From Prinia subflava (Eukaryota; Chordata; Aves; Passeriformes; Cisticolidae): DNA of 64,000 nucleotides. Positions 48,401-63,002 of the stretch are shown piece after piece. The notes under the pieces were generated by a model, which was not told the DNA's origin, ran no database searches, and saw only the letters and a list, made by a program, of their open reading frames with translations. The DNA is taken from contig NC_086248.1 in NCBI RefSeq assembly GCF_021018805.1, positions 100,153,239 to 100,217,238 of the forward strand. The letters run 5' to 3'. How positions within the stretch are numbered: position 1 is the first letter of the stretch; each line of letters begins with the position of its first letter. The translations under genes and the position numbers were made by a program.

Positions 48401-51400
48401 CATGTGTATGGAATTACTTGGGCAATGTGGTAAAATTTCAGCAGGGAGTTTTACCAAGACTATCCACTTCTGGCACATGGGAGCCCATCATCAAGTCTTG
48501 CTTCAAACAATTCTGGGTCTAATGGATTCAACACAGTGAGGTATATCTGCTTCCTCACACAAAATTCTAGCTCCCGGCTACATTCCGTCAGGTCCTGCAC
48601 ATGAGAGAAGCAGTGAACACTCAGTTTGGGAATCTATCCAGGGCATAAGCTGCACATCTTAAAAGCTCTGCAGTGAAGAAAGAGTTACACAGCAATCACT
48701 GTTTCAACAGACACAAGCTCACTGCCAAAGCCAGCAGATACTTTTCACATATGGCTGGGGGAAAGAATAACCTAAAGGAACAGATGGAAGTCCTACCTGA
48801 AGAGCATATCAAAACACAGGCAAGCCAAGAGAGTCAAACACAGTCTTTGTCCTGAACTTGTGAAGGCTCACACAACTTCAGAGTGCAGAAAATAAGAATA
48901 ATCTCTAAGTTCTGAGTCTGTAGATGCCTCTGCATGATCCAGGTGCATGACTACGTTTCCACAGAGGAATAATACCTTTAACCTAGAGACCAGATACTCC
49001 ATGAACTGTTAAGCTATAGGCTCACAAGGAACTCCTTCACCGATTTCCCATGTTAACAGCAGCATTAATTAAATACTTGAAATCTAGAAGTTCTAGCAGT
49101 CAAATTTTATTTGCTGCATAGATGTTATGAAAATGCAGTAAAAAATATTCTTTATTTTACCTAAGAATCCTAGAAACCTTCAAAATCTAGTGGGTTATGA
49201 ATGTCTTGAGGAAGTCACCTCCATCCAAGGTGAGGAGCATGATTGGTGCTCATAGGTTTGAAGTGGGAACTGCTTTCTAAGCAAAAACCACAGGACAGAA
49301 ACAACACCCTTTTCTTCTGCTACAATCTGGCAAATTAATATCCTAGATTTGCTGTAGTTAAGACTTCTTTAACTCCTTTCATCTGTTCTCTTTCACAACA
49401 ATGGAATTAGGTCTACACAATAGAATAAAGAAACAAAGCCATCCCAGGAGGAAGCTACTGAATGACAGGAGTTAATTGAGCTAAACTCTTTTTTTCCACT
49501 CACTTTTCCAATTTCCCAGCTGTTAAGCCTTTTTTTTGTTGTTGTTTTCAAAGGAAAAATTACTTTTCACCCTGTGGGTTTTACTTTTATGATGATAAAA
49601 AAGTTAGACGCATACAAGTTTCTACTTTGTGTGAATGGAGAAATTTCATATGGGAAGCAGTAAAGCAGAAGACCAAGAGACCAAACATGAACTTGGCCTT
49701 ATCAGCACCATGTCCAGTACTGCACACAACATAACTTTCTGTGCATTTATGGATGCTTATCAACACTGAGGAATAAGGCTGGATGTTGTCTTGAATGCTG
49801 CAAATTTCTCTCCCCATGTTTTTGACCAATTTCTTGAAGTCTTTAGAGATGGACAACACATCATGAAAAAAAGGAGGATCTAGAGCATCAAGGCTAAGAT
49901 ACTGAAGTCACAGGGAAGGTATCAGAGAGCAGCAGCCTCCACAGGAGCTACAGCATCAGGAAACCTCAAAGTGGTGCCAGATTTTAGCTCTTCAGAAAAA
50001 GCTCGCATAGTTCACCTTTTCTTCCTCCTCCACTATTTAAAAAAGAAAATACCAAAGGGAAAAGCAGACATATGGAACAGTCCCTCATAATATGTGAAGC
50101 TTTAGTTATCTACTGTGCCCTGCTTTTACTGTAATTTAATGTAATAATGATGAAAAGAAGTCAATAATCTCTCATGAGACCAGGAACTATTGGTGCTTTG
50201 TAGTGTATTCCATCTGTCATTTACATTACTGCTATATCTAACTTCTATATAGGTATCAAATAATAAATATTTATATGTGTGTGAACATATAAGAGTCAAT
50301 ACAGCTAAAATTTTGGTTTTTATATTGTAGGAATTAAATGCAATAAGGTTTTTTTTTTTAATGAAGAGTTTTTTTCAAATCTCAGGAAAAACACTAAATG
50401 TTTGCAGAGAATATTTAAATCCTTCTACAAAGTATTAAATCAAATTAGTGGTATGAAAAGCTGGAAATCTGGTGGCCTTCAATATCCTTTTTTTGATTAA
50501 TTAAAGCTTTAAATACAGTCAGAGCCAGCAACATACCACTGCTCAAAAGGTGGGGACATTAGATGATAAAAATGTACTCCCTATTATCCAGAATTAAGGA
50601 AGGAAAGTGCTAGCAGTAAAGCCATAAGCTTAATATTTTTGTATGCCTATGCAAATTTAAATTAATATTATTGTAATCCTAGATATAATAAAATAGAGTC
50701 AGACAGGTGCTCAGAGTTGCAAAGTTCATGGAAACATTCTGATAAATCTTACAGATACTGAAATTAAATACTTCTATTAATCAAGATGGAACTGTGTAGC
50801 AAGATTTAGACCCAGTTTTCAGTCTCCGTCATGCTCACATTAGTGACTTACATTTAAGACCTACTAACTTAAATTCACCCTTACTATTGTGGGAAAACTG
50901 TGCATTAACTTAGAAAAAAGTCCCACTGAAATGAAATATTCCAGGTAATCCAGGTTTGTGCTGGGCAGTCAATCTGTTGTTTTCTTCCTATAACCCATGG
51001 AACACCATCACCAATCTCTACAAAGCTACCCTGGCTGACTAAGTCAACTCCATGTTATATTAACTTCCATATAGACTTAGTATTAAAAATAACAGGAACT
51101 CAATTTTAGGTCCAAAGATTTAGGGAATGACAGGCTGCACACTGATGTCTGAAAGACCAACTAAAATAGAACTTGCAAATATTAAAAATGTTACTGTAAA
51201 AGATGTAAATACATCATTCACATAAAACACCTACCCAAAAACTAGCTTTGACTTTAGTACACAATCCTCTCCATACAAACCTTAGGAAAGAATCATAAGC
51301 AAATTCAATTTTTATTTCCTATTTTGTTTTAAGTTGCCTATTTTTCAGTGCCTTTATCAAAATGCAGGGAGAGAGCAAGCTTCTGTCTGAAATATATATA

Positions 51401-52030
51401 TAAAAATACTGATCACTGTCTGCATCAAGTTGTGTTACATTCAAAGTATTGAGGTAACTCTTTGAAGGCTTCCCATCACAATTTCCCTCCTAGGAACAGG
51501 CTTCATCCACTTTCCAGTGCTGAAAAAGCACTCAACAAATAGCTTTGGTTGATTATCATAATATCATCTGCCAGTGCTATTATGTTGTATCAGCAGACAC
51601 ATTATAAACTTCTATTTTAGGTGCTAAATTTCCAAACTGTGAAAAAAGGCTCTGAACAGAAAGTTGATATTCAATAATGAGTAATTTTTGCATACATTCA
51701 AAAAGAGCAGTACATTCATATTTTAATACCATGGAGGAAAATGATATTTAATTCCTATTTCAAGATACATTACTGCATAAAAGCAACTTTACAAGGAATT
51801 TGTTATATTATTTTTTTTTCCTTTAGGAAGAAGAATTTAGATGATGCAAACAAGGCTCTGCATAATGCACTTTGTATGTTGGACGTTTTCCTCACATCCA
51901 GGGTGTCTTTTTAAGTAAATCTCTTGACTGCTTACACAGGAATATGTCTGTACATAGTGCCATAAATTTCCTTATTCCAGTGAGCGTGATACAATGACTG
52001 GAGAGAAATGGTGGAGCCCTACAATACAAC

Positions 52031-52051
52031 TTTTTTTTTTTTTTTTTTTTT
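52031..52051 (+). repeat. Poly-T tract
   Basis: 21 Ts. Confidence 0.9.
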
Positions 52052-55000
52052 AATGTAATTTTTTCATATTTCTGAGACTTTGAAAATGAAATGGCTCCAA
52101 TTGTTATATTTGACTTTAAAAAAAACCTACTTCCTAGTAGCTATTTTTATTTTTTAAATCCTTCAACAATGAATAAAATCCTGGCTAATTCAAGTCAGCT
52201 GAGTTTTGCCATTGACTTCAGTGTAACCAAGATTTCACTTACGAAGTTTTATATATTAAGAAAAAAAATCTAAATGTAATAAAGAGCTCTGACTAACAGC
52301 AGGTGCAAATCTGTTTGATAGATGACATACCCTACATACCAATATACACTACAGCTCATTACAGCCCAACAAGAACAGCCTTAGCTACTGAGAAAGAAGT
52401 GATGAATATGTTTTTAAGAACAGATTAAATGTAAAATATTGACACTCGTGTTGGTCTGTCAAAATATCAGGTACATTTTGGGAAGAAACACCAATAAATT
52501 GACTAGTCTGGTATAATCAAGCTTTAAAATCTAGGTTTACTAAGCTAAAATTTAATAATTCTTAAATGTGTCAGGAAGATAAATCCTAAACTGAGCTGGC
52601 TGAGAGCTTCATGACTCTTCTCTATCCACTTAGCCATCATTGAAAATGGAATATATTGACAAAAATAATTGTCTGTTTTCCTCTTAATCCCATTGTGTAC
52701 TCTTGTTTCTGCCAAAGCTTTCAGCAAAAAATTATTTTTAAGTATTTCTAGATATCTTAATAATAGTTTTTTTCTACAGCAGATAGAAGAATATATATAA
52801 TAAAAAAATTCTTTTAAAAATGCTATTTAGAGTTGGATTTCATAACAAATAGGAAAAATTGTCTCTTGTAGTGAATTAGACTAACTAATTTTTAAATGCA
52901 TATTTTACAAGAATACATCGTCCAAACCTTTACAGAGTGTTTCTCTGACAGCAATTTTTCAAGACCAAGGAAATAATCCCACAATGATGCTGTGAGCTGT
53001 GCAATACTATGATAAACTGTTGCTAATTATTATTAATGATGTGATGGGTTTTATTTATAAATCACAGGATATATGATCAGATCAAAAAAGCCAATTTGCA
53101 TGGTTATTGTGGTTCTGCTTTATTAGGTTAATTTACTTGAATTCAGTATACAGCAATTACAGGCATAGGAAATGTTAAACCTTTACCTTTCAATGCATAT
53201 CTTTATTGTAGAAGTAAAACACTCCTGACATTCAAATACAATACTCTTTATATTAAGTTCTTGATCCTTTGGAGTGCTGATTGGAGGAAAAACTTGACAA
53301 GGTAGTACATATCAAACTGGCCTATCTTTTAACAACAAGGAAGAGTTTGGGCCTTTTTTCCCCCATCTATTCTTCAATAGCACTGTGTTTTATGTCTTTA
53401 CTGCAGAAGATTAGGATGAATCTGCTAAGATGACTACTGCTAAATTAATCTAAAAAGTCTGGAGTATCTAAAAAGTCATCAGACATTTTGATTAGATCTA
53501 TAATAAGCAGATGGTGATAATTTAGCTGATACAATATACTTAAAATCAAACTAAGATTAATACAGAAATATTATTCTAACCCTCTCCAACCAGGGAAGCC
53601 AAGTCTAGGAAGGATCAAAATTACCTATTTAGTAGACAGAAAGGAAGGTTTTGTTTAGGAAACATCTAAAAAGAGCCCTGGGATTTAAACCTCAGAATGA
53701 GACTTTCTCTTTAAATCCATCATGGTTATTAACATTTTATGGTAGACTTTTGGTGTGGCTGGCTTTTACTAAAGCAATAATTTTGCAAAAGATTCCTGGC
53801 AATTCTTGGAGCCTGGTAATCCTATTTCTCTCTCCCTCCATTTGCTTTCTTGAAACAAAAGTAAATATAATGATAAGCAGCCACTAGTGTATTTTTTCTC
53901 TTCGCATGCATTTAATCTATTTGCAACCTTTGAAATTTTTTGGTTCCTGAGCCAGAGTGGAATTTACACCTGCATTAAAACTGTACCAATTTAGTTTTGA
54001 AAATTCCTAGTAAAAAGTCATTGAGGGATATCTTTCCTGTCCCAAACCCATATTACCTGGAATTAAAATCAAAATCTATTTCAGCCCAAAATCATGAACC
54101 AGTTTTAGTAACTACAGTTTCCATGTTGTAATAAGCTCTGTCTAAACCAATATATTCACTAAGGAACTGCTCAGTTCTGTGGTAAGCAATTCTGAGAGAT
54201 TTTTAAGCTGCTGATATACCAGGGCCTACCACATCCTGAGGAGATACTCTCACAGGTTCACCACTTAAAGAGGTAAGGTTTGCATCAGTTTCTAATATAA
54301 TGCAGCTGAGAACAACAAGATTTCAGAAGTGGTTGCTTGAAATACAGGAACTTATTTTTCCTTTGCACCCAAACACAACTGATGAAGAACATAGGAGTTT
54401 CTTTCTTGGAGATCATAAAAAATGTAAGTGATTGTAGTCTGGTGGCTTTGTGGCTGAGCCAAGACACTACTCAGGTTGCAAACAAAGCACTAAAAACTGC
54501 TGCTAAAAATACTCTGGAAAACACGGTAAGAAATTATTTTTTTGCAACTCAAAATAAATTTGTTCCCCTGGTAGATGACTGAGCAAGAAGTGTTATTAAA
54601 GAAAAGTAAGGCTCAATACAACAAAATTTTGCTCTTTCCCAATTTGATTTTTTTTAATTTCAAATTAAAAATTAATCAATTGCTAAAACTTTCCATATTA
54701 ATGCATCCAACAGCCTGATTCTTTGAATGAAATAGCAGAAAAGCATAATGAATTGATTGGCCCATGCAGTATATTTTGTCAAGTAGTAATTAGGTATAAT
54801 TTCCAATAGGTGGAGTTTCAGAACGAGCCACAAATATTGCAGCAAAATTTGAGAATATAAGCATTGTGCAGTAGAATCCTATATCTGAGTTTCAAGTTCT
54901 TCCATATGAAAGCAACACAAAAATACTTACCTAAATTCACTCCCAGGTGGAATGGTTACACCATTATGTATCCAGTCAAATATTTGGATTTGGTGATAGC

Positions 55001-57347
55001 ATTTGCTGGACATAGGATAAACCCCAGTAAAGAGCCTTGCAATCAAAACAAAAAACATACATTAAGGGACTAATCAAAGGAATTATAATTCATGCAGGTT
55101 TCGAAACTCAAGTTTCTGTTTTTGTGTTTCATTTTACAAAACATACAGATGGAGTTAGCAGGCAGTTCTGTGCTTTCCATCAGATGATTGCAAGGGAATT
55201 TCTGTTTCCTTTGAAAGTGGCATCTTCTCACCTACTGAGTTTAATTTCAGAGTCCAGCACCATCATTAACAGAATTTTATTTAAACTTTATACTAATTTA
55301 CATTCGTTCTCAACACAAACAGAAACCTTTTCTCAAGAGCCATATATGCCTTTAGCTTGCCCTAGAGAAAGAAAACCATCCATCCAAAGGATACATGAAC
55401 AGTAGGTATAATGTTCAAACCCTTTTTGGAGTGTTTTAAATGTTGCTCCTCTCTTCATGAGTGGGAAACGAACACAGTCTAAATATCAGGGTCTGGAGTT
55501 GTGCTCAGAAGTTTCTGAGGTATCCAAGCCCTCGTTTAACTTCACAGGTATCCCCTTCTTTAGTGCCACCGCCGCTTTTGAGCAAGTCAGATCACTAAGG
55601 TAGCTAAAGAGCATGTCCAGGAAACATGTTCTACCAGACCATTTGCATGTGCAGCAGATACACTTTTCATATCTATTCCTACACAAACAGGATTTAGATT
55701 CAATTTATTTTTAGATTTACCAAAACGTAAGCATGAAAAGGAGAACAGGATTAGAACTGAACCGTGTCAGCCTTGTAGTACAGTGAGTCCAGATCACCCT
55801 CAAAGTTTAGGTCAGTTCATATGAGAATAAAAATTACATTATTCAGCTCTTACTAGCTAGTCAGTAGAAATAAAAACCTTTCCTAATGTCATCCTACTCT
55901 TTATTGATTCTTCTCCTCTTGTCCCCTTTTCAGTCCCAGCTCTCCCTTACATAAGCATAATCAAATTACAAGAGCACTATCTGATCAAATTCTACTTTGC
56001 CCATTCTCGGCTTCATCTCTATTATTAGAGTCTCCCCAGTGCCTTTAATTTAATGAAAAGCCCTGCAGCCTAAATGTCATTGCTATTCTAGATTCCTATT
56101 TTAAATCTTCAGGCCCTGCAAGGCCTTACAGAAGGCACTACATGAGCTGGGTGGAGCATGCACAGCTGAATGCAGGTCTGGAGTACTCAGGGGCAGACCT
56201 GAGCAATAACTCTAAAGACAGGAGAACAAAGCAACACTGTGTTTGTCTCAACAGGCATGCATGAGGTATGGAAGAAAGGTGAGATGGTTACAAATGATAC
56301 TGGGTCTTTCTTAAGCAAAACCAAAAAGATTAAATCTCTTGTGTATTTTTTTATTATAGAGTTTTAAATAGCTTTATGAAAGTGTGGGATTTTTTTCTAA
56401 CCTTTGGGGACAAATAATTCTGATGTTATAAATTAACATTTTTTTCAATTTCCTACCCATAAGTCAGAGATACAGCTATGGGCAAAAATTTACACCTATG
56501 ATGAAATGCAGTTTCAGTCAATTGGGTACGGTTCCCAAAATACCTGGTTTCATTCATATAAACACTCTTACAACCTTAAATGCACCAAAAAAAAAATCTG
56601 CTCATGCCATTCTTACCTTTGGTACCTAGTTGCACTGGAAAAAAAAATACCATTCAATGAAAGCCTTGTCAAAGATGAAATAAAAATGCATCCTGCTGCC
56701 TTTTCCTCTGGCAATTTGGACATTCATGTCAAAGTTATGTAAGGGCCAGAGATAAGAAAATCCACATATGGTAATTCATACACCCAGTTTACTACAACAT
56801 ATGGCACAGTATAACATGAACATGTGTTCACTGCCCTCCCCCCTTCCTTCATTTTTTTTTTTTTAATTTGGGAGTCGCATAAGTAATTTCTTAATGTATG
56901 GGAAGTTTTATATGTATGGCAAGCACATCAGCTAGTAAAGAACTTGTTAAAATGGACAAGTAGATTAAATCCACACAGGAATAAGAAAGATGGTTAGCTA
57001 GACTGACTATTCACAGAATGGTAGTACAAAGGAAAATGACATTTTTGGGGAGTTCTAGCAGTGAGAACAGGCTTCATGGCAGCATCAGTCTTTAGTCCCA
57101 CTTACTTGGGTTTATAAGTTTATAAGGCTGTTTGATGAGAATTGAGCAGCTTTTTGCAAAGCACTGTCTGGAGCAGAAATCTGTTGAATAGCTGGAATTT
57201 TAAAGTTCTACGCATAAGTATATTACATATACATCATTTTGCATACACCACTATATGTGTGGTATGTAAGGATCACATATACATATATATCTTGCAAGGG
57301 TACAAAAAATTTGCACATTTTTGCTAATATTTCAGGTGTTTCAATGC

Positions 57348-57374
57348 AAAAAAAAAAAAAAAAAAAAACAAACC

Positions 57375-57400
<26 letters not shown>
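57348..57400 (+). repeat. Poly-A tract
   Basis: About 50 bases of A with a single CAAACC interruption. Confidence 0.9.
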
Positions 57401-57405
<5 letters not shown>

Positions 57406-58295
57406 CCAAACATAGAAGGCAACTCATCAGCTGACTTAATATGTGACAGACCCAGAGGCAACTCCAAAGCATCAACACAACTGCCTGAGGAGACTACCAA
57501 GGAGCCAGCTGCTGCTACTGGAAAATCTTCCAAAGCTTTGCATCTGTGTCCTGTTACTGCTGTCCAAAAAAATCCACCACAGTAAATGAAAACAAGAACA
57601 ATAATAATAAACAAACAATATGAAAAATCCATCTTTGTTGTGAAAAACTCATAACATGTTATATAACACACTCTATGCATCAGGGCATGTTGTATCTTTT
57701 CTGGCAGATATTTCTGTACTCTAATGAAGTGTGTTGCTCCTGACTTTCCTCTGGTGCCTTCCATGAACTTGCAACATCTGAGCAGTTAAAACATAAAGGG
57801 AGGCAATTCAGGAACCTGATCATGGATGTGTAGTGGCATTTTAGACACCTAGATCCCAGCTGCCTGAAGGAAATAGTTGTTCAAAAGGTTGTGCAGATAT
57901 TTCAAATCACTTGAGACTGTTAAATACAGTCTCCTCTCAAATAGCTGTCATGTGTTATAGCAACAACAGGAAAGTTAGACTTTATGCAAGATAGTTTTAT
58001 AGGATTTAGAAGTGAAAGCAGCTCCCTGACTTGCCCTTTCCAAGTGCGCTGTTGAGCTTCTGGATCAGTAAAGTTGCAAAATGTAATCAGGCAGGATAAA
58101 CACCTAGATGGGATTCACTTGTAATACCTATTAAGCAATAAAATCTCTTCTCTAAATATAGGAGTGGAAATTCAAGCAATTAGAAAAAGTCCTGCCAAAG
58201 AATGTTTCTGCAAACTACCTCAGGTTGAGTTTGTTATTACCAAGACTGACAGATGACATGATAGCTTTTTCACTATCATTGTTCAGAAATTATGG

Positions 58296-58465
58296 AAATA
58301 GTTCAAAGGAATATTGAAATAGTATATATTATATATTGAATATTATATATAAAAATTCAATATAATATTTATATTCATATGTGCAATTATATATATATAT
58401 AATATAAAATATTCAAATAGTTCAAGGAATTATTTAAATAGTTCAAATTCATTGATTGATCAATG
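58296..58465. repeat. AT-rich palindromic cluster with direct repeats
   Basis: The 11-base motif AAATAGTTCAA occurs at 58296, 58415 and 58436. Between the first and second copies lies a TATA-rich imperfect inverted repeat (TATATTGAAT against ATTCAATATA). A perfect inverted repeat, CATTGAT-TG-ATCAATG, closes the cluster at 58450-58465. Confidence 0.7.
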
Positions 58466-60574
58466 AATGAATACTCAGAATGTTGCAATGGGATATGCTG
58501 CATAGCCTTTGGGTCATTCTGGTACCTGTAGATCTACATCTGTGCAAGAATTAGCAATGCAATACTTAATCTACCTCCATATGGAATCCTTAAAAAAAAA
58601 TTTAAAAAATCAAATCTATCAAACCAAGTTAATATGATGAACAAAAAAAAATCCACATGAACAGAAAATATACTTGTGTGGATAGTTTTATTTTTCTCAA
58701 GTAAGATAGTTTCTCTCTTTGTGAAACATTGTCTTTTCTTTATATTGTTGGAAAGCCAGAGATTAAGAGCCAAGATTAAGGCATGAACAAGATCTGTGGT
58801 GTAAATGAGAGAGAGTTAGCAATAAAAAACATGTCCTCACAGAAAGTTCAATAATTTTTTTGAGCTTAAGAGGAGGATTTTTTCCTGCAGAACATGGGGC
58901 TAGAAAGCTGCTCCTGAGTTACAGATTGCTCAAAGAGAACATTTGCTTATGCAAACGTTGGCAATTCTGTTTCCTGAAGTTTAAAAGCTGAGTCATGAGT
59001 CTGCAGCACATGGAGATGAGGGTTCAAGATGGAAACATGTCCAGCTTAGTTTGGATCAGCAGTCTCCATTGGGAGCCTCAATAATGAGAAGCATTAGTGT
59101 CAAGCATTTGAAAAAGTCCATACTTGTAATGTTGATTAGGATGACAGTCTTTATATTAGGTGCTTTAGGAATAAATTAACCAATCCTTTAAAATCTACAG
59201 AAAATCTGAAGGATTTATTTTCTTGAGATTAAGGTTCCAGTTTATTGCTTTTTCCTTCCTTATGGAGACTACAGGCAACTTTCATAAATGACTGAATCTA
59301 AAATAATTCCTGAGTTAAGATTTAAAAATGTTGAGTTTTTATGCAAACTGGATGGGTTTTAGGTTCTCAAATACTAGTTCACTGAATGATTTATTCTAAA
59401 CAAGGATATCTTTCCCCTCCAACCCCAGCTGTTTGTAGCATTTGAGAAAGGGTTTTAAATGAGCCTTTTAAAATACTGCATTATGTTTTTTGAAGCTTCA
59501 CTGTGAAGTCTGAGGAGCGGAGGAACAGTGATTAATTGTAGTTTGCTGTCTTGCATTCCAAAATAGCAATTTTCCAATTTAAATCTCTTGTATATTTTTG
59601 TAAGAGTGTAATTTATATTCTCTCTCCTGTGACTTCCCAAGTTAAGACACAATTTAGATATAATTCCACAATATTAGAATTGGAGAAAATGAAGCTCTTT
59701 TGACTGAATATTCAAGCAAAGAATGTGTTTTGGGCTATGCCATAAATCATGCTTGTCAGATTCTTCAAAGGAATTATTCTGTACAACTACCTTGTCTATT
59801 ATTTAGAAAGCATAGACACTGAACAAGATAATTCAGCAATACTGTATCTGATTTACATATGGTTGTCTCCCTTTAATCTCAGGCTTTGAAAGCACCATTT
59901 ATTTTCAATTTAACTTCAAAATTGTTAGATTTTATTTTGATTGCCTCATAATTGCACTGCATGTGAATATTTAGATCGTTTTGGGTTTCTACTCAAAGAT
60001 TATCTGGGGGTTTGATGATAACTAATGAACCATGGCAACCAAGTGGTGCTGAACTCTTGTATTCAAGACACATAACTCACCATGAAATTACTGACACTTT
60101 AGGTAAGGCTGTTCTCTTGTTCCAAACATTTCTCAGGAAATTTTCTAATGGAAATCTTTTATGGAACCAAGAGACTAATTCATAACAGACAATCAAGCAT
60201 AAGGAAGCAATCTTCCAACTTGTTCCAGAATTTTACATTTCAAGTAAATGTAATTTACATGTACATTAATTCCCAAACTTGCCACTGGAGACCATCCATG
60301 TCAAAAAGTTACCTGTGAACAACTTTCCCACAGAAATACTTTTCCACAGAATTGTTTGTTTTCAAGCCATTTATATTAAGAAACATCACATTTTTATATG
60401 GCAGATAGAAAGCTGAAATCATTATTTATAAAAATAAACTAGTAAGCAAAATCCATCTGAAAAACTTAAGAATTTAAATATTCAACTATGGTGTAGATTT
60501 CTCTGTTTCAATGGTTTAGAAGATTATTATTTTGATTTCTTCAACCACTACTTATAAACTGAAATATCAATTTG

Positions 60575-60680
60575 CAAAACAAACAAGAAAACAAACAAAC
60601 TCCCTAAAACCAAAGCAAACCAAACACACACACACAAAACCCCCCAAAAACCAAAAAACATAAACAAACAAACCAGAAAA
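60575..60680 (+). repeat. A/C-rich low-complexity tract
   Basis: CAAA units, a short (CA)n run, then CCCCCC and A runs. Confidence 0.88.
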
Positions 60681-62913
60681 AGGAGGAAAATATATGAAAA
60701 AGTAGGAGTTGTTCTACATAGGAGAAAGCAAATCATTGCAAAATCAGATAGATTGAGATCTTCGACAATCCTTACTGTAAAATTTTATTGAAAGGGAAAA
60801 ATGAAAACAGTAATACTCACCAGCTGGAAAGCTAAAATTCAGAAAAATCTTTGGAATATATGTCATTAGGATGTATACAACCTGCATTAATACCAATTAG
60901 GGTAAATGTCCAGGAATTACCATTTAATTATTTGTTTTCTTTAAGAACTAAAGACATAAGATTTTGTGTAACATTGAAACTTGAGCTATGAGCCTCTAAA
61001 ATTATAATTGTAGCAAGACAGAAACACTTAAGTGAATGTGCTTTGTGAAATCAATGTATGTGTGGCAAAATGTGGTTCAGACTGGACTGTACAGATTATT
61101 TGGGTCTACACATAAATGCAGGTTTGACTAAAGATCCTGGACACCAACAGGGTTGAATAGAAACCTCATAAATTTGTTTAATGTTAGCTGGATTTATTTG
61201 TAGAAATTGTTCAGTCTCAGGTGATTTAAATACTAAAGCAAAACTCAACGGGATGCAGGCATCTGAGACACATAAAACTTGAAAAATTTTATTCTACAAG
61301 TCGATTTTGATAGCCAAATAAGATTTTAAGGAGAATCAAGAAACACAAGTAGGATTTTGTAAATATTTAAGTATTTATTATTAAACCTGTTGGAGTTTGG
61401 TTATTTTAAAACTCTCATTAGGTATTTATAAGCATGTTTAAATCCATAAGTACACTTATTTTTCTACCTCCCTCCTCTCTATTCAAAAATATAGGAAGGC
61501 CTGAAGTGGTTTCCCACTTGGAATGATTCACCTCTGTACGTAATGATTGTTATTTCCTAATATGCATTAATAAGCCCCAAGACAACTGTTCCAAGGGCTT
61601 GTAAAAATAATACTTAAAAGCAAAGATTTTCATTTGTAAAGACCAGACAGCCCCAAACAGCAAATGTTTCAAGTTTCATTCCCAGCTCAGTATTTCAACT
61701 CCTCTTTTGTATTGTCAATGGCCTCAATGTACATCTTCAGGACTACATTTTTACATTTTTAAAATGCTGCTAAATACTATTTTTTGAAGGTGTGGATTGG
61801 GGGAGAGGGGAGAGTCTTTTTTTAACAGTTTTGGTGTAGCCTCATTCTTCTATATAAAAGCCAAACCCTTTTATTTAACATAGGAAAAAGCACAGCTCAT
61901 TTCTTTCAGTCACTGAATACTCCTCTTTTTGAACACATGCTCCCTTGTGACACAGGCTGCATCACGAGCTCACTTGTTAAAGTCCTGGCACTCTGTTATT
62001 CACTATAAGTTATGGAAATGCCACTAACTACTACATCAGCTTCTGTTCTGTACGTAAAATATCAATTTTCTGCACCTCCACATGTTGATGATATGCATCT
62101 AAGGGGTGCTAGGAGCCTGTAGCAAAGATATTGCTTGGTTTAGAAAAAAATTAAATGAGGTAAAGACATCATCAGGAGAGTCTGTTTTGGCATTTTTAAT
62201 TTTCTAGGAAGTGGACATACGTATTTGCATCATGAAGACAACTAACTTTGAGCAATGATTAGCCAAACAGGGATTTCTCTCCAGTAAAAGCAATTCCTTA
62301 CTGTTTGCCTAGGTGTCAGCACAATGCAGTGACATCTGAATGTCCTCACCTCTATTGTGGGCAACAGAAGTGAGAACTATGTTTTTCCTTTCACTTTACA
62401 AAAAATCCCAAATGTACATGCTGAAGAAAAGTTAATTACACTGACAAAGCAAAAAGAATAGTGAAACATGTATTTTTTGGTTGAATGGAAACCTAAAATT
62501 AAGAAAAAAACCCATGAATTATTTCTTTCCTTAAAGCTGCAGAGAACAGCTACCACTAGCTGTTTTGGGAATCTTTCCTATACTGTTCTAAAACTGATAA
62601 ATAATGGAGGTCACTTTGCAACACAATTTTCTATGATGGAAGTTTCCTGATTGCATGTGTCTTCATACAGTAGCATCCAGTTCAATCCTGATTGGTGTTT
62701 TCAGGTGAAAGCATAATCCAAAAGAACCGGCCACCCAAATACATAGAGCAGAAAAGCAAAATAATGAATATGTAAGGCATATGCATCTACCAATCATTCC
62801 TGCTGACCAAACCTCAGAGGCAGAGTGGGAATTTTTCCTAAAGAACAGTCTCTACTCTCTACCTATATATGCAAATAGATCACCTGTGTGTCTTAGCAGA
62901 TATCTACAGGAAT

Positions 62914-63002
62914 GTGGTGTGGTTTTGTTGTTGTTGTTGGGTTTGTTTGTTTGTTTTTTGGTGGGTTTTTTTTTGGTGGTTTTTGTTGTTGTTGTTGTTT
63001 TT
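62914..63002 (+). repeat. T/G-rich low-complexity tract
   Basis: TTG and TTTG units with GG/GGG interruptions. It is the complement-type counterpart of the A/C tracts. Confidence 0.88.
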
